From Sneathiella sp. HT1-7 (GTDB taxonomy: Bacteria > Pseudomonadota > Alphaproteobacteria > Sneathiellales > Sneathiellaceae), in NCBI RefSeq assembly GCF_020731145.1, contig NZ_JAJFZN010000003.1, positions 744,001-808,000 on the forward strand: 64,000 nt of DNA, in the 5' to 3' direction. Position numbers and translations under genes: made by a program. Each line of letters opens with the position of its first letter. Within the stretch, counting starts at the first letter, position 1. This document shows positions 9,084 to 20,123 of the stretch, one piece after another. Below the pieces are notes generated by a model, which was given only the letters and a program-made list of their open reading frames with translations, was not told where the DNA came from and made no database searches.

Positions 9084-11168
9084 ATGACTGCCATCACTGA
9101 TTTTGTCAGTTACGAGGCACAAGGGACCGTTGGTGTCATTACCGTTGACAGCCCGCCCGTGAATGCCCTGAGCCAGGGCGTGCGCGCCGGGATCAAGGGT
9201 GGAATTGAGGCGGCGGTTGCCGATGACTCTGTCAACGCCATTGTGCTGGCTTGCGCCGGGCGAACCTTTATTGCCGGTGCGGATATCACAGAATTCGGCA
9301 AGCCCCCGCAGGAACCTGGGCTAAATGACGTCATCGCTACCATGGAAAGCTCGACTAAGCCTGTTGTCGCGGCCATTCATGGCACAGCGCTCGGCGGCGG
9401 ACTGGAAACAGCACTTGGCTGTCATTACCGTGTAGCGGTTGCCTCAGCCAAGGTTGGCCTGCCGGAAGTGAAACTCGGTATCCTGCCGGGCGCAGGCGGG
9501 ACGCAGCGGTTACCACGTGTGGTCGGTGTGCAAAAGGCGCTTGAATTCATTACCTCCGGTGTGCATGTACCGGCAACCCAGGCTTTTGAAGCCGGGCTTA
9601 TCGATGAATTAATCGACGGTGACCTAACCGAAGGCGCCATCGCATTTGCCAAGAAAGTTGTTGCCGAAGGCCGTCCGCTCGTGAAAATCAGTGAGCAGAA
9701 CGACAAGCTGGAAGAAGCTAAGAAAAATCCGGCCATTTTTGATGAATTCCGCAAAAAGAATGCCCGGAAGTTCCGTGGCTTCGAAGCGCCGGAAAACTGT
9801 ATTAAGGCTATCGAGGGCGCGGTTAATCTGCCGTTCCCGGAGGGTCTGAAACGCGAACGCGAATTGTTCACGGAATTGTTAGCCGGAGAACAGGCAAAAG
9901 CACAGCAGTATTTCTTCTTCTCCGAACGGCTCGCCAACAAGATCCCGGATGTTCCGAAAGACACGCCTCTGATTGATATCAAGACTGCGGGTATTGTCGG
10001 CGCAGGCACCATGGGCGGCGGCATCGCGATGAACTTCCTGCAGGCCGGTATTCCGGTGACGATTGTCGAAACCTCTCAGGAGGCGCTCGACAAGGGACTT
10101 GGCATTATCAAGTCGAACTATGCAGCAACTGTCTCTAAAGGACGGATGTCACAGGCGGCGATGGACAAGAACATGTCCCTGCTGACCGGTTCCACCAATC
10201 TTGAGGACCTCAAAGACGTCGATATCGTCATTGAGGCCATTTTCGAAAATATGGATGTGAAGAAAGAGGTCTTCGGCAAGCTTGATAAAATCTGCAAGCA
10301 GGGCGCAATTCTCGCGACGAATACCTCTACGCTTGATGTCGATGAGATTGGTGAAGCCACGGGCCGGCCTGAATATGTCATTGGCCTGCATTTCTTCTCA
10401 CCGGCCAATGTGATGCGGTTGCTGGAGGAAGTCCGGACCAAAAAAACCAGCCCCACCGTTATGGCGACCTGCATGGCACTTGCCAAGAAAATCGGCAAAG
10501 TTCCGGCCATGGTTGGTGTTTGCGATGGCTTTGTCGGCAATCGGATGCTCGCCAAGCGCGGCGATCAGGCGGCGCAGCTTATCCTTGAAGGCGCGAAACT
10601 GGAAGATGTTGACCGGGTTCTCTATGACTTCGGCTTCCCGATGGGACCGTTCGCGATGTCTGACCTTGCGGGGAATGATGTCGGCTGGCGCATCCGTCAG
10701 GGCAGGGGCGTGACCAGCCCGGTTGCTGATGCGATCTGTGAGCTCGGCCGCTTTGGCCAGAAGACGGGCGATGGCTACTATCATTATGAAAAGGGTAGCC
10801 GCACACCGCAACCAGATCCGATTGTCGAGGAAATTATCGTCAAGGCCGCCCGTGATGCCGGGATCAACCGGCGCGAAGTCTCGGATGAGGAAATTCTCAA
10901 ACGCTGCATTTATCCGATGATCAATGAGGCGGCAAAAATCCTCGAAGAAGGGATTGCGACCCGCGCCAACGATATTGACGTGATCTGGGTCTATGGGTAT
11001 GGCTGGCCGATTTACCGAGGCGGCCCTATGCGCTATGCGGACCATATCGGCCTTGAGAATATCTATAACGATATGCTCAAGTTCAAGGCGGAGCATGGTG
11101 ACGAATGGACACCGGCACCGCTCCTTGAAAGGCTGGTTAAAGAAGGCAAGGGTTTTAAGGATCTCTAA
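9084..11168 (+). CDS. Bifunctional enoyl-CoA hydratase / 3-hydroxyacyl-CoA dehydrogenase (FadJ-like)
   Basis: A 694-residue fusion that carries out hydration and NAD-dependent oxidation in beta-oxidation. The N-terminal crotonase domain has [13 protein letters not shown] and the oxyanion-hole segment [10 protein letters not shown]; the dehydrogenase Rossmann motif [10 protein letters not shown] is at about residue 304, followed by [11 protein letters not shown] and HFFSPA. The single-chain layout fits FadJ and peroxisomal-type enzymes. A strong ribosome site (GAAGGAAGG) precedes the ATG. It is third in the ligase-reductase-FadJ set, so it probably shortens the side chain of the acid activated by the ligase. 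A strong terminator follows. Confidence 0.93.
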   Translation: MTAITDFVSYEAQGTVGVITVDSPPVNALSQGVRAGIKGGIEAAVADDSVNAIVLACAGRTFIAGADITEFGKPPQEPGLNDVIATMESSTKPVVAAIHGTALGGGLETALGCHYRVAVASAKVGLPEVKLGILPGAGGTQRLPRVVGVQKALEFITSGVHVPATQAFEAGLIDELIDGDLTEGAIAFAKKVVAEGRPLVKISEQNDKLEEAKKNPAIFDEFRKKNARKFRGFEAPENCIKAIEGAVNLPFPEGLKRERELFTELLAGEQAKAQQYFFFSERLANKIPDVPKDTPLIDIKTAGIVGAGTMGGGIAMNFLQAGIPVTIVETSQEALDKGLGIIKSNYAATVSKGRMSQAAMDKNMSLLTGSTNLEDLKDVDIVIEAIFENMDVKKEVFGKLDKICKQGAILATNTSTLDVDEIGEATGRPEYVIGLHFFSPANVMRLLEEVRTKKTSPTVMATCMALAKKIGKVPAMVGVCDGFVGNRMLAKRGDQAAQLILEGAKLEDVDRVLYDFGFPMGPFAMSDLAGNDVGWRIRQGRGVTSPVADAICELGRFGQKTGDGYYHYEKGSRTPQPDPIVEEIIVKAARDAGINRREVSDEEILKRCIYPMINEAAKILEEGIATRANDIDVIWVYGYGWPIYRGGPMRYADHIGLENIYNDMLKFKAEHGDEWTPAPLLERLVKEGKGFKDL

Positions 11169-11190
11169 GCCCGATAAGCTAACGAAGAAG

Positions 11191-11222
11191 AAAGCCCCGC
11201 GATTTTTGCGGGGCTTTTTTTA
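11191..11222. terminator. Bidirectional terminator
   Basis: AAAGCCCCGC (11191-11200) pairs with GCGGGGCTTT (11208-11217) around a 7-base loop, with a T-run to 11221. It serves the FadJ-like gene and, read from the other strand, the MFS gene whose stop overlaps it. Confidence 0.9.
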
Positions 11223-12677
11223 TTCCTTCGCGTGGCGCGCGAGATAGGTGACGGGGATCAGGGCAAAAGCGAAAACAACACCGGACACCATGAAGCAGTC
11301 ATGGAAGGTAAGCGTCATCATCTCGACTGTTTGCTCAACAGTTAGAGCCACACCGCCGTTTGCGGCCATGATCTCGGCCCCGTAATGGGCGGAGCGGGCG
11401 GTGATCAGCACGGCGATGATATTGACCCCGATGGTGCCGCCAAGCATGCGGCAGAAATTCAAAGCGCCGGAGGCTTGCGGCACCTGTTGTGATGAGACGC
11501 TGGAAAGGGACAGCGTGCTGTTGGCCGGAAGGATCAGGCCTATTGCAGCGCGGCCGATAACGACCCAGCCGGCGATCATCCAGAACCCACTCGCCTTATC
11601 CGCAAAAGTGAGGGCGTATATTGAGATAACGAACAGAATAATACCAGTATAGAGCAGGCGATGCCCGGGCAGGCGATCGACCAGCCGCCCGGCAATAGGC
11701 GACACGAACGCAAGCGCGAGCCCACCCGGGAGGAGGAGTAATCCGGCCTCTGTCGCGTCGCTGAGTTGCACCGTCCGGGAAAAGAGCGGAAGCATATAGA
11801 TGGTCGAGAACAAGCCCGCACTGGTAATAGCGCCAACGATGACGGTTGAGGTAAATTTGAGATTACGAAACATGTCGAGGCGCAGAAGTGGCGATTTGCT
11901 CTTTTTCTCCCGCCCGATAAACAGGATGAAACTGATCAGGGCGATGGCAAGAAAAATTATTACCTTAGGATGACTCACAGGATAAAACTGGCTGTTAGAC
12001 ATTCCGGTAAGCAAGGTGCTGACGGTCAGAGCGATAAGCAGGAAGCTGATCAGGTTAAAGCGGCTCGATTGCTGCGCATCATCCCGGTCTGGCAGGAATA
12101 TCCATCCGGCGACAGCAGCTAAGAACGAAAGCGGCAGGGCGGCCGTGAAGGTGTAGTGCCAATTGAATACATCTGTGATCACGCCGCCAATGGTTGGGCC
12201 GACGGCGGGCCCCAACACCACGATCATGCTGAAAGTTCCGATTGCCGCGCCGCGCCTATTTTCCGGAAACAGCATAAAGACGAGCGCCATAGAAAGTGGC
12301 TGGATAATCCCCGCGCCAGCTCCCTGCAGGATACGTGCGAAGATCAGCAGGTTAAACGCCGGGGCAAACTGGCCGATCATGCAGCCAGTGAAGAACAGCG
12401 TCGAGGCGAACAGAAAGGTCTTCCGCGCGCCGAAATTCTGCAACAACCAGGCGGAGGTCAACATGCAGACGGCATTGGCGCAAAGAAATCCGGTCGACAT
12501 CCACTGCGCCGAAGCTTGCGTCACGCTATAGTCGGCCATGATGTTGGTGAGCGCGACATTGATCATGGTGGAGGAGAAAATACTCGCCAGCAGACCAAAA
12601 ATAACAGCTAGAACCGCGAACCATTTAAAGCGTTCGCCGTATTTTTCCTCCAGCAGCTTTAGTCGCGCACTTGGCAT
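11220..12677 (-). CDS. MFS transporter, DHA2 (EmrB/QacA) type
   Basis: An inner-membrane drug/proton antiporter of the 14-helix DHA2 group, about 485 residues, with hydrophobic helices throughout. Family motifs include RILQGAGAGIIQPLSMALVF (motif C region) and GAAIGTFSMIVVLGPAVGP. The ATG at 12675-12677 is preferred: it follows the upstream CaiB stop at once (TGACATG). A TTG at 12722 would extend the frame but overlap CaiB by 44 bases. The substrate is unknown; cotranscription with a CoA-transferase hints at export or import of a carboxylic acid. Confidence 0.85.
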   Translation of the reverse strand: MPSARLKLLEEKYGERFKWFAVLAVIFGLLASIFSSTMINVALTNIMADYSVTQASAQWMSTGFLCANAVCMLTSAWLLQNFGARKTFLFASTLFFTGCMIGQFAPAFNLLIFARILQGAGAGIIQPLSMALVFMLFPENRRGAAIGTFSMIVVLGPAVGPTIGGVITDVFNWHYTFTAALPLSFLAAVAGWIFLPDRDDAQQSSRFNLISFLLIALTVSTLLTGMSNSQFYPVSHPKVIIFLAIALISFILFIGREKKSKSPLLRLDMFRNLKFTSTVIVGAITSAGLFSTIYMLPLFSRTVQLSDATEAGLLLLPGGLALAFVSPIAGRLVDRLPGHRLLYTGIILFVISIYALTFADKASGFWMIAGWVVIGRAAIGLILPANSTLSLSSVSSQQVPQASGALNFCRMLGGTIGVNIIAVLITARSAHYGAEIMAANGGVALTVEQTVEMMTLTFHDCFMVSGVVFAFALIPVTYLARHAKE

Positions 12678-12678
12678 G

Positions 12679-13803
12679 TCAATTTGTAAACTCGTTACGG
12701 ATTTTCTCGTTATGCTCCCCAAGGGCGGGAATTGAATTATATTGCCCTGATTGCCCGGTCAGATGAACGGGAGAGGCGACAAGATTGACGGGCCCCGATC
12801 CGCTTTCGACAGTCGTGCGTTCAAGCTGCGGATGATCTGAGAGATCAGCAACACTGTTCAAGGCGCCAAAGGCGATGCGGCCCTTCTGCAGTCGATCGAT
12901 TACCTCCGTCCGGGGGAGTTGACCGAAAATCCTGTCGATCTCGGCATTGAGTGCGGGCCGGTTGGCGACGCGCTGTTCATTGGTTGCAAAGCGGGGATCA
13001 TCGGCAAGCGCGGGGTTCTGCAACCCATGCTCGCAGAGATTTCGCCATTCCGTTTGGTTCTGGATGGAAATGACGACCGGGCCGCCTTCCTTGGTTTCAT
13101 AGGCTTCATAGGGCGCAATGGACGGGTGGGAGAGACCGCCGCGTCCCGGCGCCTTGCCGCCATATTCCTGATGCAGCAGCGGGACCGTCATCCAGTCGGC
13201 CATCCCGGCAAACAGGGTCGATTTGACGGCGCGCCCCCGGCCGGTTCGGTCGCGTTCGTATAAGGCTTCCAACACGCCGACGAGGCCATGCATCCCGGCC
13301 GCGATATCGCAAACTGACACACCGACACGCCCGGGCCCTTCCGGTGATCCGGTAACCATGGCCAGGCCGGTTTCACTCTGGACCAGCATGTCATAGGCCT
13401 TCATTTTCGAATAGGGTCCATCCTCCCCATAACCGGAGATGTCGACAGTAATGAGACGAGGATTGCGCGCCTGCAGTGTCTCGCAGTCAAGGCCATAGCG
13501 CCCGACAACACCGGGCGCGAGGTTCTGGATAAAGACATCCGCCTTGTCGATCATGTTTTTGAGAAGCGCGAGGCCTTCGTCCTTCTTGATGTCGATCTGG
13601 ACCGATTCCTTGCCCCGGTTGAGCCAGACGAAATAAGCGCTTTCGCCATTCACGACCGTATCATAGTTACGGGCGAAATCGCCTTCAGGACGCTCGACTT
13701 TGATGACTCGTGCGCCGGCATCGGCGAGACGGCAAGAAAGATAGGGGGCGGCAACCGCCTGTTCGAGGGAGATGACGAGAATACCGTCGAGTGGGCCAGA
13801 CAT
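12679..13803 (-). CDS. CaiB/BaiF-family (class III) CoA-transferase
   Basis: A 374-residue CoA-transferase that moves CoA between carboxylic acids. The N-terminus (LDGILVISLEQAVAAPY), LNRGKESVQIDIK and the catalytic Asp138 in AYDML are all in place. Family III enzymes form interlocked dimers and show wide substrate ranges; formyl-CoA, carnitine and citramalate enzymes share this fold, so the substrate cannot be read from the sequence. It is first in a two-gene minus-strand unit with the MFS gene, which begins one base after this stop. Confidence 0.9.
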   Translation of the reverse strand: MSGPLDGILVISLEQAVAAPYLSCRLADAGARVIKVERPEGDFARNYDTVVNGESAYFVWLNRGKESVQIDIKKDEGLALLKNMIDKADVFIQNLAPGVVGRYGLDCETLQARNPRLITVDISGYGEDGPYSKMKAYDMLVQSETGLAMVTGSPEGPGRVGVSVCDIAAGMHGLVGVLEALYERDRTGRGRAVKSTLFAGMADWMTVPLLHQEYGGKAPGRGGLSHPSIAPYEAYETKEGGPVVISIQNQTEWRNLCEHGLQNPALADDPRFATNEQRVANRPALNAEIDRIFGQLPRTEVIDRLQKGRIAFGALNSVADLSDHPQLERTTVESGSGPVNLVASPVHLTGQSGQYNSIPALGEHNEKIRNEFTN

Positions 13804-13880
13804 TTTATTCTTCTTTTGCTTTATTTAAGGGCAAGCCTATCTATGCATCGCAAATAAAATTTAATCAATAGGAGGCCTGG

Positions 13881-14549
13881 TTATCCGGTCCAGATGGCTA
13901 GCGTCCGGCTGATATCAGCATATGGTGCGCCGCTTTCCTTATGCCAGGCATTAAAGGCGGCCTGCACCGCTGCTTGATCCTTTTTCGCGGTGAGCTTGCC
14001 GCTGGCGACGCCGAGCTTGTTCAATGCGGCCACCACATCGTTGGTCAGGATAAAGCCATCCTTGCCCATCATGCGGACGAAATAGGGGCCCGAATTGCCA
14101 CCAAGCTGCTTGAAACGTTTCTTGATATCCGTATACAGCCCGACCAGGTCATTTGTCGGCCAATCTGCGATATAGGCACCGGCAGAGCCAAATTCTTTTT
14201 CCACCTCGACTAAGGCGAGTGCGTTGTGATGGGTCGCTCGTATCTTGCCGAGATGCCGAATAATTGCCGTGTTGTCCATCAGGGCGGCGATATCATCCTC
14301 GGACATAAAGGCGACCTTCGCAGGCTCAAAGCCATGGAAAGCTTCTTCGAATGCGGGCCATTTACCCCGGACCATTGCCTGATTAAGACCAGTGGAGAAA
14401 ATACGAAAGCTCATATTCGAGAAAAATTCGGCGGCGGGGGTGCGGCGAATTTCATTTTCAGTTTTAAGTTCAGGCATCCGTGCGGCAAGCGCGTCCGCGC
14501 CGCCCGCATTTTCTTCTGCTGTTGCACAGATTTCTGCAAATGAGATCAT
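13881..14549 (-). CDS. DNA-3-methyladenine glycosylase I-like protein
   Basis: A 222-residue member of the Tag family of base-excision glycosylases, which remove 3-methyladenine from alkylated DNA. The segment FRIFSTGLNQAMVRGKWPAF and the following IIRHLGKIRATHHNA align in order with the helix-hairpin-helix core of Tag. The Cys and His pairs that bind zinc in E. coli Tag are not evident at the termini, so this is a divergent, probably zinc-free, member. It lies 63 bases after a molybdenum hydroxylase subunit with no functional connection, and may be transcribed with it. Confidence 0.75.
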   Translation of the reverse strand: MISFAEICATAEENAGGADALAARMPELKTENEIRRTPAAEFFSNMSFRIFSTGLNQAMVRGKWPAFEEAFHGFEPAKVAFMSEDDIAALMDNTAIIRHLGKIRATHHNALALVEVEKEFGSAGAYIADWPTNDLVGLYTDIKKRFKQLGGNSGPYFVRMMGKDGFILTNDVVAALNKLGVASGKLTAKKDQAAVQAAFNAWHKESGAPYADISRTLAIWTG

Positions 14550-14612
14550 GGCAATATTCCATCCTGTATAGAACTGGTCGAGGAATAGAATACCGCCAGA
14601 TGATCCAGTCCG

Positions 14613-16880
14613 CTATCCTATAAATCCGGATTTTGTGATGGGAAGCTCCCGAATGCGCTCGCCTGTTGCGGCGAAGATGGCGTTGGTGAGGGCCGGGGCG
14701 ATGGGCGGTGTACCGGGTTCCCCGACGCCACCGAGCATCCGTCCGCTTGGCGCAAGATGTACTTCTATCTGTGGGCAATTGGCAAGGCGGACCATTTCAT
14801 AATCGGGGAAATTGCTGTTGATGACAGCACCGTCCTCAATCTCGATCTCGCCATAAAGCGCGGCGGTAAGACCAAAGATAATGCCGCTTTCCATCTGCGC
14901 CTTAACGGTATCGGGATTAACGACCGCACCGCAATCGATTAAGCAATAGACCCTATCGACGGTTATTTCCTTGTCGTTGGTCACTGTGATTTCGACAACC
15001 TGTCCAACGATTGAAGAAAAAGACTCATGCAGCGCCACGCCGCGCGCCCGACCCGCCCCAAGTGGGACGGTCCAGTTGCTGACCTTCGCGAGTTGTTTCA
15101 ATACATTTGCGAAATCCGGATGGTTTGCCAGATGGGCAAGGCGGAACTCGACCGGGTCTGCCTTTGCGGTATGGGCCATTTCATCCATAAAGGATTCAGT
15201 GAAAAAGCCGTTATAGGAATGGCCAACACTGCGCCAAAACCCTACTTCAATTGGCAGTTTTACCGGCACGTGATCGACAAGGCGGCTGGTGAACTCATAA
15301 GGGATATCTGCCGCGCCTTCACTCGTGGTGTTATCGGGGGAATCCATTGTGGCCCAAGGAAGCAACCGCGCGGTGAAACTGCCCGATACCGACTGGCTGA
15401 CAATCCGGTTGGCCCAGCCAGAAATTTTGCCATCCGGTCCGAGTGCTGCCTCAAATTGACTGACGGCGGCGGGTCGGTACATGTCATGTTGGATATCATT
15501 TTCACGGGTCCAAAGAAGCTTGACCGGGCGGTTTTTCATTTCTTTCGCGATGGTCACCGCCATGACGACCAGATCTATATCCGCCCGTCGTCCGAACCCG
15601 CCGCCAAGCAAGGTGGTATGTACTTTGACATTTTCCGCCGGTACATCGGCAATTTTCTCGGCAAACCATTTAATAAGGGTTGGTGCCTGATTCGGCATCC
15701 AGATTTCAACGCCGGTTTCCGTTACCTTGGCGGTGCAGTTCATCGGCTCCATACAGGCATGGGCGAGGAACGGCGCTTTGTAGATGGCCTTAACCGGAGC
15801 CTGTGATTTTCTGATTGCGCCAAAAGCGTCACCGTCTTCTGCATAGATGCGCGCATCGTCACTTTCTAGATTATCTTCCAGCAGAGTCATAATACCGCCC
15901 GAGGAATATTCTTGCGCAGGGCCGGGCTCGAATACGGCGGGCAGGGCTTCAACGGCAGTTTTTGCGCGCCAGAAACTATCGGCGATCACCGCAACACCGC
16001 TTTCAAAGGGTACCACCTTCAGAACGCCCGGCATGTCTTTCACTGCTGCCGCCTCATGGGAGGTGAGTGTGCCGCCGATTACAGGGGAAAGCTTGACGGC
16101 CGCATGGACCATGCCCTCGAGTTCCACATCAACGCCAAATACCGCGGTGCCATCTACTTTCGATGGGATATCGAGGCGTGGTTGCGCAGTACCGATCAGG
16201 GAGAAATCTCTGCTGTTTTTGAGGACGGGATCAAGCGTCACCGCTTCCGAAGCGGCGAGTTCCACAAAATCGCCAAAGCCACCGGATTGCCCGCTGCCCG
16301 CATGAGTGATAACGCCATTATTAACGGTAATCTCCTCTGGCGACACATCCCAGGTGCGAGCGGCGGCATGGACCAGCATGGCCTTTGCCATCGCGCCCGC
16401 TTGACGCATAGGAATCCAGGCATCGCGGACGGAGGTGCTGCCGCCTGTGACTTGAACACCGAGAAAGCCGGCGAGCTTCGCCATGCCCCATGCGCCGACG
16501 GTGTCTTCGCCCTCATGATGCTTGTCGGAAAAGGGTAGGGCATCCTGCAGCGCAGTTACATTCGCATAGATATCAGCAACGGGTGCCTGCTCTACTATGA
16601 CGTCGTTGAAATCTGCGTCCATTTCCTCGGCGACGAGCATTGCGAGCGCAGTGTAGACGCCCTGACCCATCTCTGAGCGCGGAACGGCCACTGTGATAAG
16701 GCCGTCTTTATTGACCTTCACATAAGCATTGAGGGCAACTTCTCCTTCCTCGGTTGTGGCCGTAAGTGCGCCATTGTCAGGCTCACCCTTACGAAGAAAG
16801 CCATAGCCGACAGCGATGCCGCCGCCGACAAGCGCCCCGGCGACCAGAAACTTGCGTCTGGAGAGAGAGAATTTTCCCAT
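14613..16880 (-). CDS. Molybdopterin-binding large subunit, aldehyde / isoquinoline oxidoreductase type
   Basis: A 755-residue catalytic subunit of a xanthine-oxidase-family molybdenum hydroxylase. The Tat signal has RRKFL at residues 8-12 followed by a hydrophobic helix, so the folded enzyme is exported to the periplasm with its small partner. [13 protein letters not shown] is a pterin-binding segment; the fused domain order fits the IorB group, which hydroxylates N-heterocycles or oxidises aldehydes. The 2Fe-2S subunit gene lies one base upstream, and the two are clearly cotranscribed. No cytochrome subunit is present beside them. The substrate is not determinable. Confidence 0.9.
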   Translation of the reverse strand: MGKFSLSRRKFLVAGALVGGGIAVGYGFLRKGEPDNGALTATTEEGEVALNAYVKVNKDGLITVAVPRSEMGQGVYTALAMLVAEEMDADFNDVIVEQAPVADIYANVTALQDALPFSDKHHEGEDTVGAWGMAKLAGFLGVQVTGGSTSVRDAWIPMRQAGAMAKAMLVHAAARTWDVSPEEITVNNGVITHAGSGQSGGFGDFVELAASEAVTLDPVLKNSRDFSLIGTAQPRLDIPSKVDGTAVFGVDVELEGMVHAAVKLSPVIGGTLTSHEAAAVKDMPGVLKVVPFESGVAVIADSFWRAKTAVEALPAVFEPGPAQEYSSGGIMTLLEDNLESDDARIYAEDGDAFGAIRKSQAPVKAIYKAPFLAHACMEPMNCTAKVTETGVEIWMPNQAPTLIKWFAEKIADVPAENVKVHTTLLGGGFGRRADIDLVVMAVTIAKEMKNRPVKLLWTRENDIQHDMYRPAAVSQFEAALGPDGKISGWANRIVSQSVSGSFTARLLPWATMDSPDNTTSEGAADIPYEFTSRLVDHVPVKLPIEVGFWRSVGHSYNGFFTESFMDEMAHTAKADPVEFRLAHLANHPDFANVLKQLAKVSNWTVPLGAGRARGVALHESFSSIVGQVVEITVTNDKEITVDRVYCLIDCGAVVNPDTVKAQMESGIIFGLTAALYGEIEIEDGAVINSNFPDYEMVRLANCPQIEVHLAPSGRMLGGVGEPGTPPIAPALTNAIFAATGERIRELPITKSGFIG

Positions 16881-16881
16881 G

Positions 16882-17340
16882 TTAATTCCCTTCCTGCAAT
16901 GCGGCGGCGCGTTTTATGGCCCGCTTGATCCTCGGATATGTACCGCAGCGGCAGATATTGGTAATGCTGTCCGCGATGTCTTCGTCACTCGGGTCCGGGT
17001 TCTCCGCGAGGAGGGCGGAGACCGCCATGATCATGCCCGATTGGCAATATCCGCATTGCGGCACCTGTTCCAGTATCCAGGCCTGCTGGACCGGATTTAA
17101 ATTTTCGCCGCCAATGCCTTCTATCGTCGTGACTTTAGTGCCCACAGCATCGGATACGGGGTAGCTGCAGGATCGCACGGCCTCCCCATCCACATGGACA
17201 GTACAGGCGCCACAGGCGGCAATGCCACACCCGAATTTTGTGCCCTTAAGCCCGACAGTATCGCGCAAGACCCACAAAAGAGGCGTATCCTCTTCGACAT
17301 CGACTTCATGTATTTTACTGTTGATATCGAGGCGCAGCAT
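16882..17340 (-). CDS. 2Fe-2S small subunit of molybdenum hydroxylase
   Basis: A 152-residue electron-transfer subunit with two [2Fe-2S] clusters. A plant-ferredoxin-type cluster is bound by [15 protein letters not shown] plus a Cys further on, and a second one by CGYCQSGMI and CRCGTYPRI. It has no signal of its own and is probably carried across the membrane bound to the Tat-targeted large subunit encoded immediately downstream. This is the IorA / CoxS-type architecture. The ATG is preceded by GGAGGGGAC on the minus strand, a strong ribosome site. Confidence 0.93.
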   Translation of the reverse strand: MLRLDINSKIHEVDVEEDTPLLWVLRDTVGLKGTKFGCGIAACGACTVHVDGEAVRSCSYPVSDAVGTKVTTIEGIGGENLNPVQQAWILEQVPQCGYCQSGMIMAVSALLAENPDPSDEDIADSITNICRCGTYPRIKRAIKRAAALQEGN

Positions 17341-17473
17341 GTCCCCTCCTGTAATCTTTGTAAATAAGAATGAATTTTGCCTTTAATATAGGTAAATATT
17401 CATGTGGCACGTGATTGCAATTTTAATTGTTGACGCCGACGTAACAAACGGAGGTTGGCCGAGAGATGAAATC

Positions 17474-19279
17474 TCAGGAATAGTTTTCCTCGATCGCTTT
17501 CAGGAAGGCGGGTCCGTATTTTTCCTGCTTGCTGCGTCCGACGCCCTGCAACTCCCCGAAAGCAGTGAGCGAGGTTGGTTTAAGTTGCGCCATCTCAATC
17601 AGGGTTTTGTCGTGAAAGATGACATAGGGCGGAACATTTTGTTCCTTTGCGAGGCTGAGGCGGATAGATTTAAGGTAATTAAACAGCGCTTCTTCCTGCT
17701 CATTACCAAAGCTTCGGTTCGGACCGGAGGCGGATTTTTCTTTACGTGAGCGGATCGGGGCTTTTTTAAGATCAAGCTTGGTCTCGCCTTTAAGAACCGA
17801 CCGACAATTCTCATTCAGGGACAGGCTGCCATAACCCTCAGTGTCGACATTAAGCAGGCCGAGTGCCAAAAGTTGGCGGAAGATTGATTGCCAGTCAGCG
17901 CGTGAGAACCCCTTTCCCACGGCATAGGTGCTGAGGCGATCATGTCCGAATTTTTTGATCTTGTCCGTATCCGCGCCGAGCAGAATGTCTATGATATGGC
18001 CCGCGCCGAACATTTCCTCACTTCTATAAATGCAGGAAAGCGCCATCTGTGTGGCTTCCGTTGCATCGAACATTTCCGGTGGTTCGAGGCAGTTATCGCA
18101 GTTGCCGCAAGTTTCGGGAGGTGTTTCACCGAAATACTCCAGAATGAGTCGACGACGGCATAGGGCGCTTTCACAAAATTGTAGAAGTGATTCCAGTTTG
18201 CCCCGATCAAGTTTTTGCTGCTGTAGCGTCTTGTCCGGGTTCTGCATCAGTGATTTCAGCTTCGCGACATCCTGAAGCCCATAGGCGAGCCATGCATTGG
18301 CGGGTAGACCGTCGCGCCCGGCGCGCCCCGTTTCCTGATAATAACTCTCCATATTTTTCGGGAGATCAAGATGCGCAACGAAACGGACGTCCGGCTTGTC
18401 GATACCCATGCCAAAGGCGATGGTGGCGACAATAATGACGGCATCTTCTTTCAGGAAGCGGGCCTGTGTTTCGCGTCGCAGTTCCGGATCCAGACCGGCA
18501 TGATAAGGAAGCGCGATCCGGCCGGTTGCGGCAATTTTCTCCGCCGTCTGCTCGACCTTGCGGCGAGACATGCAATAGACAATTCCCGCATCGGATTCAT
18601 GTTCTGTCTTAATGAAGTTAAGAAGCTGGGTGACGCCATTTGTCTTCGCGGTCAGGCGATAGCGAATATTCGGTCGATCGAACCCGGCACGGAAAATCTC
18701 TCCATACGTTAGTCCAAGACGCTCGATAATATCTTTTTCCGTCGGCGCATCGGCTGTCGCGGTGAGGGCGAGACGTGGTACGGATGGGAATTTTTCAGCG
18801 AGAATCTCGAGGCGTAGATACTCGGGGCGGAAATCATGACCCCATTGAGAGACGCAATGCGCCTCATCAATTGCGAAAAGAGAAATATCGCCGCGTTGCA
18901 ACAAATCGATAAAGCCGCCAGAGAAAAGTCTCTCCGGTGCGATATAAAGGAGTTTGATCTCTCCGTTGAGAAACGCATTTCGAATGCTCGCCTGTTCTTC
19001 CATGGAGTGGGCGGAGTTAAGCGCCGCAGCTGCAACGCCAAGCTGTTGCAGAGCTTCAACCTGGTTCTGCATAAGTGCGATCAACGGTGAAATGACAATC
19101 GCCGTCCCGTCCATGCAGAGGGCAGGGATTTGATAACAAAGCGATTTACCGCCGCCCGTCGGCATCAGGACAAGCGCATCGCGCCGGGCGAGTATATGAT
19201 CAATAATCTGTGCTTGTTCCCCACGAAAGGCAGGGTATCCGAAGATGGAGGTAAGTATTTGGGACGGGTTACGCGACAT
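17474..19279 (-). CDS. recQ: ATP-dependent DNA helicase RecQ
   Basis: A 601-residue 3'-5' DNA helicase that acts in recombination and in repair of stalled forks. Walker A is TGGGKS at residues 41-46, and DEAH lies within [16 protein letters not shown] (which includes the aromatic-rich loop). The helicase C domain includes [18 protein letters not shown], the zinc domain has CGNCDNC after an upstream Cys, and a winged helix and a C-terminal HRDC domain follow. Full length for the family. It is separated from the flanking genes by about 55-130 bases and appears to be its own unit. It forms the left border of the accessory Reb island. Confidence 0.96.
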   Translation of the reverse strand: MSRNPSQILTSIFGYPAFRGEQAQIIDHILARRDALVLMPTGGGKSLCYQIPALCMDGTAIVISPLIALMQNQVEALQQLGVAAAALNSAHSMEEQASIRNAFLNGEIKLLYIAPERLFSGGFIDLLQRGDISLFAIDEAHCVSQWGHDFRPEYLRLEILAEKFPSVPRLALTATADAPTEKDIIERLGLTYGEIFRAGFDRPNIRYRLTAKTNGVTQLLNFIKTEHESDAGIVYCMSRRKVEQTAEKIAATGRIALPYHAGLDPELRRETQARFLKEDAVIIVATIAFGMGIDKPDVRFVAHLDLPKNMESYYQETGRAGRDGLPANAWLAYGLQDVAKLKSLMQNPDKTLQQQKLDRGKLESLLQFCESALCRRRLILEYFGETPPETCGNCDNCLEPPEMFDATEATQMALSCIYRSEEMFGAGHIIDILLGADTDKIKKFGHDRLSTYAVGKGFSRADWQSIFRQLLALGLLNVDTEGYGSLSLNENCRSVLKGETKLDLKKAPIRSRKEKSASGPNRSFGNEQEEALFNYLKSIRLSLAKEQNVPPYVIFHDKTLIEMAQLKPTSLTAFGELQGVGRSKQEKYGPAFLKAIEENYS

Positions 19280-19335
19280 ACCTCTTTATACAGTCATCCG
19301 TCCATTGATCAACGCCGGAATGAAGTCATATGGCG

Positions 19336-19626
19336 TTAATCGCGATCTTCTGCTTTTGCCCAGCCACGCGACTTGAGTTGTTCCTTCAATGCCTGGATTT
19401 CAAGCGCCGCTTCGGCGAGGAGTGATTTTAGTCTCTGGTTCTCTCCATCAACCTTTTTGAGGCGGTTAATTTCCTCTGCGCCCGTTTGTTCCGCGCGTTT
19501 TTTCCAACGATAAATGGTGGCCTTGGAAATGCCGTATCGCTTTGCGGTATCATCCACCGACTGGCCGTCGATGAGTTCTCGAAGGATCGCTCTGATCTCC
19601 TGCTGAGTATAGTTTTTGCGTTCCAT
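19336..19626 (-). CDS. Orphan IS3-type OrfA / HTH protein
   Basis: About 96 residues: an N-terminal helix-turn-helix (EIRAILRELIDGQSVDDTAK, then YGISKATIYRWKKRAE) and a C-terminal leucine-zipper-like coiled coil (ENQRLKSLLAEAALEIQALK). This is the OrfA layout of IS3-family transposases. No OrfB (DDE) reading frame follows; recQ begins 56 bases away. It is either an insertion-sequence remnant or a captured DNA-binding protein. The ATG at 19626 has GAGGA eleven bases upstream; an in-frame ATG at 19644 has no visible ribosome site. It reads in the same direction as the neighbouring reb genes. Confidence 0.7.
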   Translation of the reverse strand: MERKNYTQQEIRAILRELIDGQSVDDTAKRYGISKATIYRWKKRAEQTGAEEINRLKKVDGENQRLKSLLAEAALEIQALKEQLKSRGWAKAEDRD

Positions 19627-19741
19627 GAGACTGAACGTCCTCATATTAATGTTTCTAAATTGCCATCGGACCTCAGCTTTCTTGGGGTCAGATTTAACCC
19701 TCCGTTTTCCGGCATGGCCGCCGCGTCATATCCCGGGCAGA
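19627..19741 (-). other. Possible left end of an IS3-family remnant
   Basis: Between the last reb gene and OrfA. On the minus strand TGACCCC (19690-19684) lies about 60 bases before the OrfA start, the position and TGA beginning usual for an IS3 left end. No matching right end was found before recQ. It could instead be an ordinary spacer. Confidence 0.3.
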
Positions 19742-20074
19742 TTATTGCTGTTTACCAAGCTCATTGACCACGGCCTGAAGGGCGGCAAGGTTTTCCGGGA
19801 TGGCGCTGCCCGCAATCAAGTCCTGAGAGGCTTTTGCCGCTGCTGCCGGATCGCTGCTTAGCAATTGTTTGGAGGCTGCGATGGTAATGGCGTTATGGAT
19901 GGAGTAGCTGTGCTGCTGCTGGGAAATGACATTCTGAAGCGCCAGCCCGATCGTGTGGGCCATCTGTTGATATAGAATAGCCATGGCCTCCGCGGGGGCA
20001 TCGCCAAGTACGCTCAAATTCGTCTGGGCGATGGATCCTGTGACTTGGCTGTTTACATAGGATTCTGACGTCAT
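19742..20074 (-). CDS. Reb-family R-body protein (paralogue 1)
   Basis: A 110-residue small helical protein with the RebB ('killing trait') signature: VNSQVTGSIAQTN, SVLGDAPAEAMAILYQQMAH and IGLALQNVISQQQHSY. Reb proteins polymerise into R-bodies, cytoplasmic coiled ribbons which in Caedibacter unroll at low pH and burst membranes. The C-terminal half (AAAAKASQDLIAGSAIPENLAALQAV) matches the other copies in plan: an Ala-rich helix ending in a P-x-x-xxAL segment. AGGAG lies upstream of the ATG. It is the last gene of the minus-strand reb series. Its role as ribbon subunit or assembly factor is not known. Confidence 0.85.
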   Translation of the reverse strand: MTSESYVNSQVTGSIAQTNLSVLGDAPAEAMAILYQQMAHTIGLALQNVISQQQHSYSIHNAITIAASKQLLSSDPAAAAKASQDLIAGSAIPENLAALQAVVNELGKQQ

Positions 20075-20123
20075 TACCGCTCTCCTGTTTATTTACTGAA
20101 ATTCCGGACTGGTTGTTCGAGCG

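Noticed and set aside
12156-12611. Long plus-strand frames antisense to the MFS gene
   Set aside because: Composition follows the MFS codons in another frame; no domain and no ribosome site.
19684-19700. GGGTCAGATTTAACCC-like imperfect hairpin as a REP element
   Set aside because: Only one copy noticed in the window; more simply part of an IS end or spacer.
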